Source: Pseudomonas inefficax
Lineage (GTDB): Bacteria > Pseudomonadota > Gammaproteobacteria > Pseudomonadales > Pseudomonadaceae
DNA length: 64,000 nucleotides
NCBI RefSeq assembly: GCF_900277125.1
Contig: NZ_OPYN01000164.1
Coordinates: 1 to 64,000 of the forward strand
Direction: 5' to 3'
The notes beneath the pieces are model-generated. The model was not told the origin of the DNA, did no database searches, and saw only the letters and a list, made by a program, of their open reading frames with translations. Positions 35,872 to 44,266 of the stretch are shown in pieces. Made by a program: the position numbers and the translations under genes. Position 1 is the stretch's first letter. Every line of letters starts with the position of its first letter.

Positions 35872-38760
35872 GTGATGGGCTGCGTGTCGAATGGTCGTGC
35901 TGCTGGCAACGCCGAACGTGGCATTTCACTGCAGTGGCTGGTGGCACTCGCCATCGTGCTGGGCATGTTGTTGCTCGGCGCCGCCCTGGCCTGGCAGGGC
36001 TATCACGGCATTCGCCAGACCTTGGTGGCCGCAGCGGGTGATTCTGCCCAGCAAATTGGCAAGACCATCGACGAACGCGCTCGGCGCCTGATCGACCCGG
36101 TGCACAGCAGCATCCGCCTGCTCGCCCACAACCCGTCTGCGCAAAACTCGGCGCAGCGCCTGGAACGCTTGCCGCAACTGGTCGAGACGCTGGAAGCCAA
36201 CCGCATGCTCAGTGCTGCCTACATGGGTTACCCCAGTGGTGATTTCCTGCTGGTGCGGCGCCTTCGCGATCCGCAGTTGCTGCAGCGTTTCGCTGCGCCG
36301 CCGGGCTCGGCATTTCTGGTGCAGAGCGTCACCCGTGAGGGTGGGGCGGTGCAGGGTGAATGGCGCTTCTACGACCGCGCGCTGAACCTTTTGCAGGCCC
36401 AGGCCAAGCCCCAATACCGCTACGACCCGCGCACGCGCCCATGGTTTGTCGAAGCCAGCGCCCAGCCCACCACCGTGCTGACCCACCCCTATGTGTTCTT
36501 CACCACCCGCGAGATCGGCCTGACCATGGCCCAGCGCAGCGTCGACGGTGGGGCGGTGATCGGTATGGACGTTTCGGTCGACGACCTGGCCAGCGAGACC
36601 CGGGGCCTGCGCATGACACCCGGCACCGAGATCGTCGTGGTCGACGATCAGGGCAGCGTGGTGGCCTACCCGGAACTGCATCGGGTAATCGTGCACGAAG
36701 GGCAGGCCGCCCGCTTGTCGCGTATCGGTGAACTGGGCATCCCCAGCCTGGAGCATCTTTATACCGACCCGCCGCAAGGTACCCGGCCTCAGCCTTACCA
36801 GGTGGATGGCCAGACCTGGTATGGCATGCGTGTGCAACTGACCAACCTGGCCGGGCAGGACCTGCAGGTGCTGATTGCCGTGCCAGGCCATGAATTGCTG
36901 GCCGGTGCGCGCAAGGTACTGCTCGAGCAGTTGCTCTGGACCGCTGCCCTGATCAGCGTGCTGCTGGTGCTCGGTGGTGTGCTCGGCCGGCGTATCGGCC
37001 GCCCGTTGCGGCTGCTGGCTGAGCAGGTACAAGGCCTGGCAGGCTTTGATTTCAGCCGCGAAGTCGGGGTGCGCTCGCGGGTGTCCGAGGTGCGTGAGCT
37101 GAGCCACGTGCTTGGCCGCATGTCTGGCACCATCCGCAGCTTCCAGGCGATTACCCTCACACTCAGCAGCGAGCGCGACCTGGAGCGCATGCTCGACGGT
37201 GTGTTGACCCATCTGGTGGAAGCCGCCGGGGTCGATGCTGGCGTGGTGTACCTGTTCGATGCCGAACACGCCTTGCTGCGCCTGGCCGCCGCCTGCCGTG
37301 GCGAGCAGTACCCTGGCGAGCTGGCCGTGGACGAGACGGCCCAGCAGCACCTGGCCGCAGCGGTGACCCAAGCCCTCGGCCTGCATGAGGGCAGCATGGC
37401 CCTGGTGTTGAATGACCGTAGCCAGGCGCTGTTGGGCATCCTGGTCCTGCAACTGGGCGATGGGCATATACACGAACAGGCAGGCCAGCCGTTCCGCAGC
37501 TTTGTTGCGGAACTGTCCGGGGTGGCGGCGGTGGCCATCGAGACGCGCCAGCTGGCCGAAGCCCAGCAACGCCTGCTGGATGCCATGATCAAGCTGCTGG
37601 CCGATGCCATCGATGCCAAGAGCCCCTATACCGGCGGCCATTGCGAGCGGGTGCCACAACTGGCGCAGATGCTGCTGGACCAGGCGGTGGCGGCCGAAAC
37701 CGGCCCGTATGCCAGCTTCAGCATGACCACGGCTGAACGCTACGAATTCCACGTGGCGGCCTGGCTGCACGACTGCGGCAAGGTCACCAGCCCCGAGTAT
37801 GTGGTGGACAAGGCGACCAAGCTGGAAACCTTGTACAACCGTATCCACGAGGTACGCATGCGTTTCGAGGTGCTCTGGCGGGATGCCGGGCTGGCCTATT
37901 GGCAAGGCCTGGCCAGCGGTGGCGACCGGCAGGCGCTGCAAGCCACTCTGGTGCGCAGCCAGGCCCAGTTGCAGGACGACTTCGCCTTCGTCGCCCAGGC
38001 CAACATTGGCGGCGAGTTCATGCAGGACGCCGACATCGAACGCCTGCAGCAGATTGGCCAGCGCTGCTGGCAGCGCCATTTCGACAACCGCCTGGGCATC
38101 TCCCGTGATGAAGCGGAACGCTTTGCCGGCGTGCCTGCGCCTGCGCTACCGGTTGACGAGCCACTGCTGGCCGACCGCCCTGAGCATTGCGTGCCCTGGG
38201 GCCCCCGCAAGCCGCCGGTGGCCAAGGACGACCCGCGCAACCGCTGGGGCTTCGACATGCGCCTGCCGGCCTGCGCCAGCAATCATGGCGAGCTGTACAA
38301 CCTGGCGGTCCGCCGCGGCACGCTGAATGATGAGGAACGCTTCAAGATCAACGAGCACATCGTGCAGACCATCATCATGCTCAGTTCCTTGCCGTTCCCC
38401 CGCCAGCTCAAGCGTGTTCCGGACATTGCAGGCAACCACCACGAGAAAATGGACGGCAGCGGCTACCCGCGCCGGCTGGGCGAGCAGGACTTGGGCATTG
38501 CCGAGCGGGTGATGGCGATTGCCGACATCTTCGAGGCGCTGACCGCGGCCGACCGGCCCTACAAGGCGCCGAAGAGCTTGTCCGAGTCGGTGAAGATCCT
38601 GGTGGGCATGGCCCGCGACGGGCACATCGACGGGCAGTTGCTGGAGCTGTTTCTCAGCAGTGGGGTGTACCGCCAGTATGCCGAGCGCTTCCTGCGTGTC
38701 GCGCAGATCGACGAGGTGGACGTGGCGTACTGGTTGGAGCAGATGCGTTGCCCGGCTTGA
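35872..38760 (+). CDS. Membrane c-di-GMP phosphodiesterase-like protein: Cache-HAMP-GAF-HD-GYP with an insertion
   Basis: 962 residues from GTG 35872 (ATG 35875 is next). Membrane segment 1 (about 21-44), periplasmic double-Cache sensor (about 50-340; YDPRTRPWFVEA is its signature), segment 2 (about 345-368), HAMP (about 365-420), GAF-like domain (about 425-560), then HD-GYP: H633-D634 in WLHDCGK and HHEKMDGSGYP at 856-866, followed by ADIFEALTAADRPYK. Canonical HD-GYP has about 64 residues between those histidine motifs, here 223, so roughly 160 residues are inserted in the catalytic domain. Probably senses a small molecule outside the cell and degrades c-di-GMP inside. Confidence 0.87.
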   Translation: MMGCVSNGRAAGNAERGISLQWLVALAIVLGMLLLGAALAWQGYHGIRQTLVAAAGDSAQQIGKTIDERARRLIDPVHSSIRLLAHNPSAQNSAQRLERLPQLVETLEANRMLSAAYMGYPSGDFLLVRRLRDPQLLQRFAAPPGSAFLVQSVTREGGAVQGEWRFYDRALNLLQAQAKPQYRYDPRTRPWFVEASAQPTTVLTHPYVFFTTREIGLTMAQRSVDGGAVIGMDVSVDDLASETRGLRMTPGTEIVVVDDQGSVVAYPELHRVIVHEGQAARLSRIGELGIPSLEHLYTDPPQGTRPQPYQVDGQTWYGMRVQLTNLAGQDLQVLIAVPGHELLAGARKVLLEQLLWTAALISVLLVLGGVLGRRIGRPLRLLAEQVQGLAGFDFSREVGVRSRVSEVRELSHVLGRMSGTIRSFQAITLTLSSERDLERMLDGVLTHLVEAAGVDAGVVYLFDAEHALLRLAAACRGEQYPGELAVDETAQQHLAAAVTQALGLHEGSMALVLNDRSQALLGILVLQLGDGHIHEQAGQPFRSFVAELSGVAAVAIETRQLAEAQQRLLDAMIKLLADAIDAKSPYTGGHCERVPQLAQMLLDQAVAAETGPYASFSMTTAERYEFHVAAWLHDCGKVTSPEYVVDKATKLETLYNRIHEVRMRFEVLWRDAGLAYWQGLASGGDRQALQATLVRSQAQLQDDFAFVAQANIGGEFMQDADIERLQQIGQRCWQRHFDNRLGISRDEAERFAGVPAPALPVDEPLLADRPEHCVPWGPRKPPVAKDDPRNRWGFDMRLPACASNHGELYNLAVRRGTLNDEERFKINEHIVQTIIMLSSLPFPRQLKRVPDIAGNHHEKMDGSGYPRRLGEQDLGIAERVMAIADIFEALTAADRPYKAPKSLSESVKILVGMARDGHIDGQLLELFLSSGVYRQYAERFLRVAQIDEVDVAYWLEQMRCPA

Positions 38761-38852
38761 GCAAAAGTCCCCGATCCACCCACAACACCCATTTCTTCGA
38801 AGACACCTTGATCCAGGTGCAGATGCCCGATGGGCGCAGCACTTTGCATTAA
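38757..38852 (+). CDS. Possible 31-residue ORF coupled to the HD-GYP stop
   Basis: TTG 38757 overlaps the TGA of the HD-GYP gene and opens a frame (MSKSPRSTHNTHFFEDTLIQ, then VQMPDGRSTLH) closed by TAA, with local-type codon use. It may be a small coupled protein, a decayed C-terminus of an upstream variant, or chance. Low confidence. Confidence 0.22.
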   Translation: MSKSPRSTHNTHFFEDTLIQVQMPDGRSTLH

Positions 38853-38876
38853 GGCTTTATTGATGTGTCGCCAGGG

Positions 38877-38974
38877 CTGGCCTCTTCGCGGGTGAATCCG
38901 CCCCCACAGGATCACCACAGACTTCAAGACTTGCACAGTACCTGTGGGAGCGGGCTTGCCCGCGAAAGGGCCAG
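38877..38974. repeat. REP pair, inverted (CGGGTGAATCCG/GGCTTGCCC type)
   Basis: CTGGCCTCTTCGCGGG ... and CCCGCGAAAGGGCCAG at its ends. First of two REP pairs in the 38853-39269 gap, which has no other recognisable content. Confidence 0.8.
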
Positions 38975-39098
38975 AGCAAGCAGTCGAGAAATTTCAGGGG
39001 ATTCACCAATGACAACAGAAGACACCCAACCCTGAGTGCGATGGCCAAGGCGCTGATGGATGATGCCGAACTAGGCACATCGAAGGCAGGCGCGGTTT

Positions 39099-39219
39099 CC
39101 TGTAGGAGCGGCCTTGTGTCGCGAAAGGGGTGCAAAGCGCCCCCAACGATCTGTGCATCACCGCAAAAACGCCGGGGCCGCTTTGCGGCCCTTTCGCGAC
39201 ACAAGGCCGCTCCTACAGG
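39099..39219. repeat. REP pair, inverted (TAGGAGCGGCCTTGTG type)
   Basis: CCTGTAGGAGCGGCCTTGTG and its inverse, with inner hairpins GGGGTGC and GGCCGC. Second pair in the gap, just downstream of the 3' end of the minus-strand FAD gene. Confidence 0.85.
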
Positions 39220-39269
39220 AATTGCGCCGTCCATGAGGAACAGGGCATGGCCATCAGTGATCGCTCACC

Positions 39270-40982
39270 TCATTCATACCCCTGCGCCCCGGCAATATGC
39301 CGCCCGGCCACATAGCCAAAGGTCAGGGCCGGGCCCAGGTTGATGCCACCCGACGGATACCAGCCGCCAAACACGCTGGCCATGTCGGTACCCGCTGCAT
39401 ACAAGCCTGCAATCGGCTGCCCAGCTGCATCCAGCACCCGGGCATTGCCGTCGGTGCGCAGCCCGGCAAAGGTGCCAAAGCAACCGGGCTGTACCTTTAC
39501 CGCATAGAACGGCCCATGCTCGATGGGCGCCACGCAAGGGTTTGGCCCTTTGTGCTGCGGGTCGCCCTGCTTGCGGTTGAACGGCGTGGAACCACGGCCG
39601 AACGCCGGGTCCTGGCCGTTGCGGGCATGGTCGTTGAAGTCGCTGACCGTGGCGCGCAACCCTCCCGGGTCGATGCCGCAGGCCTGGGCCAACTGTTCAA
39701 GGGTGGCCCCTTGCTTGAGATAGCCGCTGCGCACGTGCGGCCACACCGGCAGCGGCGCCGGGCGGGCGTGGCCCAGGCCGTAGCGACGCAGGAAAAGGTG
39801 GTCGCAGACCAGCCACGAACACACCTCTTCGCCCTGCGGCACCGCAGCGACCATCGCTGATACATAGTCGTAATAGCCATGCGCTTCGTTGACGAAACGT
39901 TTGCCGTCGGCCAGCACGCCGATGATGCCCGGCTTGCCGCGTTCGATGATGTGCGGGAAGTGGCCAACGCTGCCGTCGCGGTGCGGCACTCGCGAAACCG
40001 GCGCCCAGGCCACCGGCGACTTCAGGTCGGTGGCGACCACACCGCCGGCCGACTCGCCCAGGCGCAGGCCGTCGCCCGAACAACCCTTGGGGGGCAGGGC
40101 CAGGTTGTCGTGGCCGCTGGCATCGCGCGGGAACAGTTGCCGGCGCCGGGCGTTGTCGTTGGGGAAACCACCCGCCGCGAGCACCACGGCCTTGGCACGG
40201 ATCAGTTGCTCGCCCTGTGGTGTAGCCACCAGTGCCCCGCGCACCTGGCCATCCTCGACCAACAGGCGTTTGGCCGGTGCCGACTCCTGCAGCTGCACGC
40301 CCAGGTCCTGCGCCGACCTGGCCAGGCGGGCCACCAGCGCTACGCCGTTGACCAGGTGCATCGCCCGGCCATACCGGGCCAGGTGGTACAGGTGGCGACC
40401 AAAGCGTTTGCACACGTGCAGCAAGGCCTTGGGCGAGCGGGTCATGTTGAGGAACGCGGCAAGGTCGGCACCCGCCATTATCGGCATGCCCATGAACGAA
40501 GTTTCGCGCATGGTCTTGCGCAGGCGTGGTAGCAGTGCACCCACCTCGCGGGCGTCATAGGGCTCGGCAATCACCTGGTGTCCGCCCTGGGCCGCGCCCG
40601 GTGTGTCGCCATGCATGTCGGGGATGCCGTTGCCGTCGGCAAACTGCAGCGCCGTGTGCTTTTCGAAAAACGCCACCATGTGCGGGCAGGCTTCGAGGAA
40701 GGCGTCGACGCGTTCGGCGTTGTAATACGCTCCCAGTTCATTGCGCAGGTAGGTACGCGGCTGCTCGATGTCTTCCTCGATGCCGGCCCGGCGTGCCAGC
40801 GGGTTGCGCGGCACCCAGGCCCAGCCGCCGGACCAGGCGGTGGCGCCGCCAAACACTGGTTCCTTCTCCACTACGATCACCTTCTGCCCATGCCACGCAG
40901 CCGTCACGGCCGCAGCCAGCCCGGCGGCACCAGAACCTATGACCAGTACATCGCATTCGGTTTCGTAAGGAGCGGAAGGCAT
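39270..40982 (-). CDS. FAD-dependent dehydrogenase (ketosteroid-dehydrogenase/fumarate-reductase fold), paralogue A
   Basis: 570 residues. N-terminal FAD-binding VLVIGSGAAGLAAAVTAA...EK (12-40), GGATAWSGGWAWVPRNP, and C-terminal GLYAAGTDMASVFGGWYPSGG with NLGPALTFGYVAGRHIA, the signature of the 3-oxosteroid delta1-dehydrogenase group, which introduces double bonds next to a ring ketone. No signal peptide, no haem motif. Gene B (45776) and gene C (47792) are close paralogues. A TGGAAC-N3-GTTCCA site lies 23-37 bases before the start and points to control by the divergent IclR gene. Substrate unknown; a cyclic ketone is the natural guess. Confidence 0.85.
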   Translation of the reverse strand: MPSAPYETECDVLVIGSGAAGLAAAVTAAWHGQKVIVVEKEPVFGGATAWSGGWAWVPRNPLARRAGIEEDIEQPRTYLRNELGAYYNAERVDAFLEACPHMVAFFEKHTALQFADGNGIPDMHGDTPGAAQGGHQVIAEPYDAREVGALLPRLRKTMRETSFMGMPIMAGADLAAFLNMTRSPKALLHVCKRFGRHLYHLARYGRAMHLVNGVALVARLARSAQDLGVQLQESAPAKRLLVEDGQVRGALVATPQGEQLIRAKAVVLAAGGFPNDNARRRQLFPRDASGHDNLALPPKGCSGDGLRLGESAGGVVATDLKSPVAWAPVSRVPHRDGSVGHFPHIIERGKPGIIGVLADGKRFVNEAHGYYDYVSAMVAAVPQGEEVCSWLVCDHLFLRRYGLGHARPAPLPVWPHVRSGYLKQGATLEQLAQACGIDPGGLRATVSDFNDHARNGQDPAFGRGSTPFNRKQGDPQHKGPNPCVAPIEHGPFYAVKVQPGCFGTFAGLRTDGNARVLDAAGQPIAGLYAAGTDMASVFGGWYPSGGINLGPALTFGYVAGRHIAGAQGYE

Positions 40983-41004
40983 TGCGGGATTCCTGTATTG
41001 TTAT

Positions 41005-41019
41005 TGGAACAAGGTTCCA
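41005..41019. promoter_or_regulatory. Candidate IclR operator, site A1
   Basis: TGGAACAAGGTTCCA, a perfect 6-bp inverted repeat with three central bases, between the divergent FAD gene A and the IclR gene. The same motif recurs at 42010 and 42044. Confidence 0.6.
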
Positions 41020-41177
41020 CATTCTTGGCGGCAGTGAATCGGCACGCAAGGGTATGGCGGCCTTCCCGGGCAAGAAATGGGCGATAACCGGACAATTCCT
41101 GCCGCCCTGGGCGCGGTGGCTATCAGCGATATGGAATCATCTTCTAGAATTCGCAAAAATTTTCAGGGACCTGAGTC

Positions 41178-41954
41178 ATGGCTGGTAGTCAGATCGAACG
41201 CGCCTTCAGTCTTGTAGAAAGCCTTACCGGTGAGCCGCAGGGGCTGCCGTTGCAAACCCTGGCCGAGCGCCTGGATATCCCCAAGAGCGCCACCCATCGC
41301 ATGCTTACCGAGCTGGTGCGGCTGGGCTACGTGCGGCAGAACCGTGACAATAGCCGCTACCAGCTATCGGCCAAGCTGGTAGCGCTGGGCTTCCGATACC
41401 TCGCCAGCAGTGGTGCCGACATCATTCAGCCGATTCTCGACCGCCTGGCCCAGGACAGCGGCGAACTGGTGCGCCTTGGCGTGATCGACGGCACGCGCCA
41501 GACCTGGATCGCCAAGTCCCAGGGCGCCCGTTCCGGGTTGCGCTACGACCCGGACATGGGCCGCGACGCACCGCTGTTCTATACCGCGTCCGGGCATGCC
41601 TGGCTGGCCAGCCTGGATGATGAGCAGGCGCTGCAGATGGTGTTGCGCCAGGGCATTGCCGACCCGGCCCAGTTCGGCCCGAATGCGCCGCGCTCCACCG
41701 ACGAGTTGCTCGCCTACCTGCGCCGCGCCCGCGAGCGCGGTTTTGCCTGGGTCGAGGAAACCTCGGCCATCGGCACCTCGGCCCTGGCTGCGGTGGTACG
41801 CCGCCCGCAAGGTGACGAGGTGATCGGTGTGCTGAGCATCGCCGGGCCCAGTGCGCGCCTGGCGCAAAGCCGCCTGGCAGAACTGGCGCCGCTGTTGCTG
41901 GCGGCGGCGGAGGAACTGTCGGCGGCCAGCCGGGCCAGTGAGTTGTTCGCCTGA
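41178..41954 (+). CDS. IclR-family regulator 1 of the FAD island
   Basis: 258 residues. N-terminal winged HTH (about 5-65; LPLQTLAERLDIPKSATHRM is the HTH core) and C-terminal effector domain (about 80-250; RDAPLFYTASGHAWLA and GVLSIAGPSARL are IclR hallmarks). Divergent from FAD gene A and upstream of the Gfo/Idh gene. It is the most likely owner of the TGGAAC-N3-GTTCCA sites on both sides. Confidence 0.87.
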   Translation: MAGSQIERAFSLVESLTGEPQGLPLQTLAERLDIPKSATHRMLTELVRLGYVRQNRDNSRYQLSAKLVALGFRYLASSGADIIQPILDRLAQDSGELVRLGVIDGTRQTWIAKSQGARSGLRYDPDMGRDAPLFYTASGHAWLASLDDEQALQMVLRQGIADPAQFGPNAPRSTDELLAYLRRARERGFAWVEETSAIGTSALAAVVRRPQGDEVIGVLSIAGPSARLAQSRLAELAPLLLAAAEELSAASRASELFA

Positions 41955-42009
41955 AGGTGCATTTCCGGTCGATTACCGCACACTCTATTCCACGGCTTCT
42001 TCTGAAAAG

Positions 42010-42058
42010 TTGAACCTGGTTCTAAATTGTTCAATGTGGATTGTGGAATACGGTTCCG
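42010..42058. promoter_or_regulatory. Candidate IclR operators, sites A2 and A3
   Basis: TTGAACCTGGTTCTA (42010-42024) and TGGAATACGGTTCCG (42044-42058), centres 34 bases apart, both matching the A1 pattern with two mismatches, 37-85 bases before the Gfo/Idh start. Confidence 0.55.
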
Positions 42059-42094
42059 GAATCTTCATGACAACAATGACAAGAGGACAGGCTG

Positions 42095-43147
42095 TTGAAC
42101 GCACCCCTTCGTATTGCCTTGATCGGCGCCGGCATCATGGGTCGCCAGCATTACCAGCATTTGCTCGATGTGCCGCAGGCCCAACTGTGCGCTGTGGCCG
42201 ACCCGGGCCAGCAGGCCGAGGCGTTTGCCGCTGAATGTGGCGTGCCCTGTTATGCCGATCATCGCCAGATGCTGGAGCACGCACGCCCTGAGGCAGTGAT
42301 CGTCGCCAACCCGAACAACCTGCATGTCGCCACCGCCCTGGATTGCGTCGAAGCTGGTGTACCGGTGCTGGTCGAAAAACCGGTGGGCGTGCATCTGGAT
42401 GAAGTCCGCGCGCTGGTGGAAGCCTCGCGCCGCCACAATGTACCGGTGCTGGTCGGCCATCACCGCCGGCATAACCCGCTGATCGCCAAGGCTCACCAGG
42501 TGATTGCCGACGGCAAGCTGGGCCGGTTGATCAACGTCACCGCACTGTGGCAGTTGCAAAAGCCCGACAGCTATTTCGAAACCCCGTGGCGCCGCGAGCC
42601 GGGCGCCGGCTTCTTGCTGACCAACCTGATCCATGACCTCGACCTGCTGCGCCACCTGTGCGGCGAAGTGGTGCAGGTGCAGGCATTCACCCGCAACGAT
42701 GTGCGCGGTTTTGCCAACGAAGACAGCGCCGCGGTGCTACTGCAGTTCGCCAATGGCGCATTGGGCAGCCTGACCGGCTCCGACGCGGTGGCCGCGCCGT
42801 GGAGCTGGGAGCTGGATTCCGGCGAAAGCCCGGTCTACCCACGCCAGGATGGCCAGCCGTGCTACCTGCTGGCTGGCACCCAAGGGGCCCTGAGCATTCC
42901 GCAACTCAAGCGCTGGCACTACGCCGAGGTCGGCTCGGGTTGGCACACGCCGCTGTTGCAGAGCGAGGAAAGCATCCCCGCCGGCGAGGCATTGACCTTG
43001 CAGCTGCAACACTTCGTGCGGGTTGCCCGGGGTGAACAGGCGCCGCTGATCGATGCCGCCGACGGTGGTCGCACCCTGGCGCTGATCGAGGCGATCCGCC
43101 TGGCAGCGGAAACTGGCCGGGCCTGTGCGCCCGAGCACATTGCTTGA
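42095..43147 (+). CDS. Gfo/Idh/MocA-family NAD(P)-dependent oxidoreductase
   Basis: 350 residues from a TTG start at 42095; the two nearby ATGs (42067, 42076) are out of frame and the Rossmann motif (IALIGAGIMG, residues 7-16) must begin here, with AAGAGG as ribosome site. VEKPVGVHLDEVR is the EKP motif, NLIHDLDLLRHL the catalytic-side H/D region. The family oxidises sugar or inositol alcohols to ketones. First of two plus-strand genes with the isomerase 17 bases downstream. Confidence 0.86.
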   Translation: MNAPLRIALIGAGIMGRQHYQHLLDVPQAQLCAVADPGQQAEAFAAECGVPCYADHRQMLEHARPEAVIVANPNNLHVATALDCVEAGVPVLVEKPVGVHLDEVRALVEASRRHNVPVLVGHHRRHNPLIAKAHQVIADGKLGRLINVTALWQLQKPDSYFETPWRREPGAGFLLTNLIHDLDLLRHLCGEVVQVQAFTRNDVRGFANEDSAAVLLQFANGALGSLTGSDAVAAPWSWELDSGESPVYPRQDGQPCYLLAGTQGALSIPQLKRWHYAEVGSGWHTPLLQSEESIPAGEALTLQLQHFVRVARGEQAPLIDAADGGRTLALIEAIRLAAETGRACAPEHIA

Positions 43148-43164
43148 CTGGTCTGGTGACGATA

Positions 43165-43980
43165 ATGACTGATCGAATTTTCTCCCTGGCGGCCCTGACG
43201 GTACTCGAACTGCCCCCGCCGGACATGGTCGAGGCAGCAGCCCGCGCCGGTTACAGCCATGTAGGCCTGCGCCTGGTGCCCGCCACCGAGCAGGAGCAGC
43301 ATTTTCCGCTGGTGGCCGACGCCGACCTGCGCCGGCAGACCCAGGCGCGCCTGCGCGACACAGGTATCAAGGTGCTGGATCTCGAGATCCTGAGGCTGAA
43401 GCCGGAAACCTGCGTAGCCGATTTCGAGCCGATCCTGGCGGTGGGCGCCGAGCTGGGCGGCACGGAGTTGCTGGTGGCAGGCAACGACCCTGATGAAGCG
43501 CGGCTGACCGAGCGCTTTGCTGCGTTGTGTGACCTGGCGGCGGGGTATGGCATTCATCCGCATCTGGAGTTCATGCCCTGGACGGATGTGCGTGACCTGC
43601 GCCAGGCCATGCGGGTGGTGGCCAACGCCGACCGCGCCAATGGCTGTGTGCTGGTGGATGCGTTCCACTTCAACCGCTCTGGCTCTTCACTGGACGATCT
43701 GGCGCAACTGGCGCCGCAGCGCATGCGCTATGCCCAGCTGTGCGACGTTGCCGGCCCAGTGCCGGCTGACATGGACGAGATCCTGCGCCAGGCACGCAAC
43801 GAGCGGCGCTTCCCGGGCGAGGGCGATGCCGATCTGGTCAGCTTGCTGCGCGGCTTGCCGCCAAGTGTGCCGTTGAGCCTGGAGATCCCCACACGGCAGT
43901 TGCTGGAACAGGGCATGAGCGGCGAACAGCGCGCGCGCATGGCGCTGGAGAAGGCGGTGGCAGTGTTGGCCAGAGTCTGA
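43165..43980 (+). CDS. TIM-barrel sugar isomerase/epimerase or dehydratase-like protein (AP endonuclease 2 fold)
   Basis: 271 residues from ATG 43165 (TTG 43144 overlapping the previous stop is the other option). Metal-site strands: EILRLKPE, HPHLEFMPWTD (Glu), VLVDAFHFNRSG (Asp/His), QLCDVAG and LSLEIP (Glu). The fold includes hexulose isomerases, inosose dehydratase (IolE) and AsbF-type 3-dehydroshikimate dehydratases of the same length. With a shikimate-dehydrogenase-like gene in the island a dehydratase role is attractive, but not shown. Confidence 0.78.
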   Translation: MTDRIFSLAALTVLELPPPDMVEAAARAGYSHVGLRLVPATEQEQHFPLVADADLRRQTQARLRDTGIKVLDLEILRLKPETCVADFEPILAVGAELGGTELLVAGNDPDEARLTERFAALCDLAAGYGIHPHLEFMPWTDVRDLRQAMRVVANADRANGCVLVDAFHFNRSGSSLDDLAQLAPQRMRYAQLCDVAGPVPADMDEILRQARNERRFPGEGDADLVSLLRGLPPSVPLSLEIPTRQLLEQGMSGEQRARMALEKAVAVLARV

Positions 43981-44020
43981 TTGATAGAACGCGGCGCTTG
44001 GCACGGGCTACCGCCCGTGT

Positions 44021-44045
44021 TCGCGGGCACGCCCGCTCCCACAGG
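44021..44045 (+). repeat. Single REP element
   Basis: TCGCGGGCACGCCCGCTCCC ending CACAGG; a GCACGGGC/GCCCGTG hairpin sits just before it. Confidence 0.6.
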
Positions 44046-44120
44046 GATCGCGCCAGCTTTTAGAAATTGAGCAAGACAGTTGCTCCCACAGGTACAGCGC
44101 ATGTCTTGAGCCCTGTGGAG

Positions 44121-44211
44121 CCCTTGTGGGAGCGGCTTTAGCCGCGAACACCGGCGCAGCCGGTGCCAGGCACCGCGTTGGATTCTTCGCGGCTGAAGCC
44201 GCTCCCACAGG
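44121..44211. repeat. REP pair, inverted (GGCTTTAGCC type)
   Basis: GTGGGAGCGGCTTTAGCCGC and its inverse with inner CACCGGC/GCCGGTG, between the convergent isomerase and MFS genes. Confidence 0.85.
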
Positions 44212-44266
44212 TACAGCGTATGTCTTGACTCAGGCGCTGCCCCGTAGAGGAAAGTGACCAGCGCGC

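Noticed and set aside
35926..38079. 717-codon minus-strand open frame under the HD-GYP gene
   Set aside because: Shadow frame: no start signal, no recognisable motif, and the plus-strand gene has five recognisable domains.
40983..41177. Gap between FAD gene A and IclR 1 considered as a small gene
   Set aside because: The only frames are short and lack a ribosome site; the operator and promoter explain the sequence.
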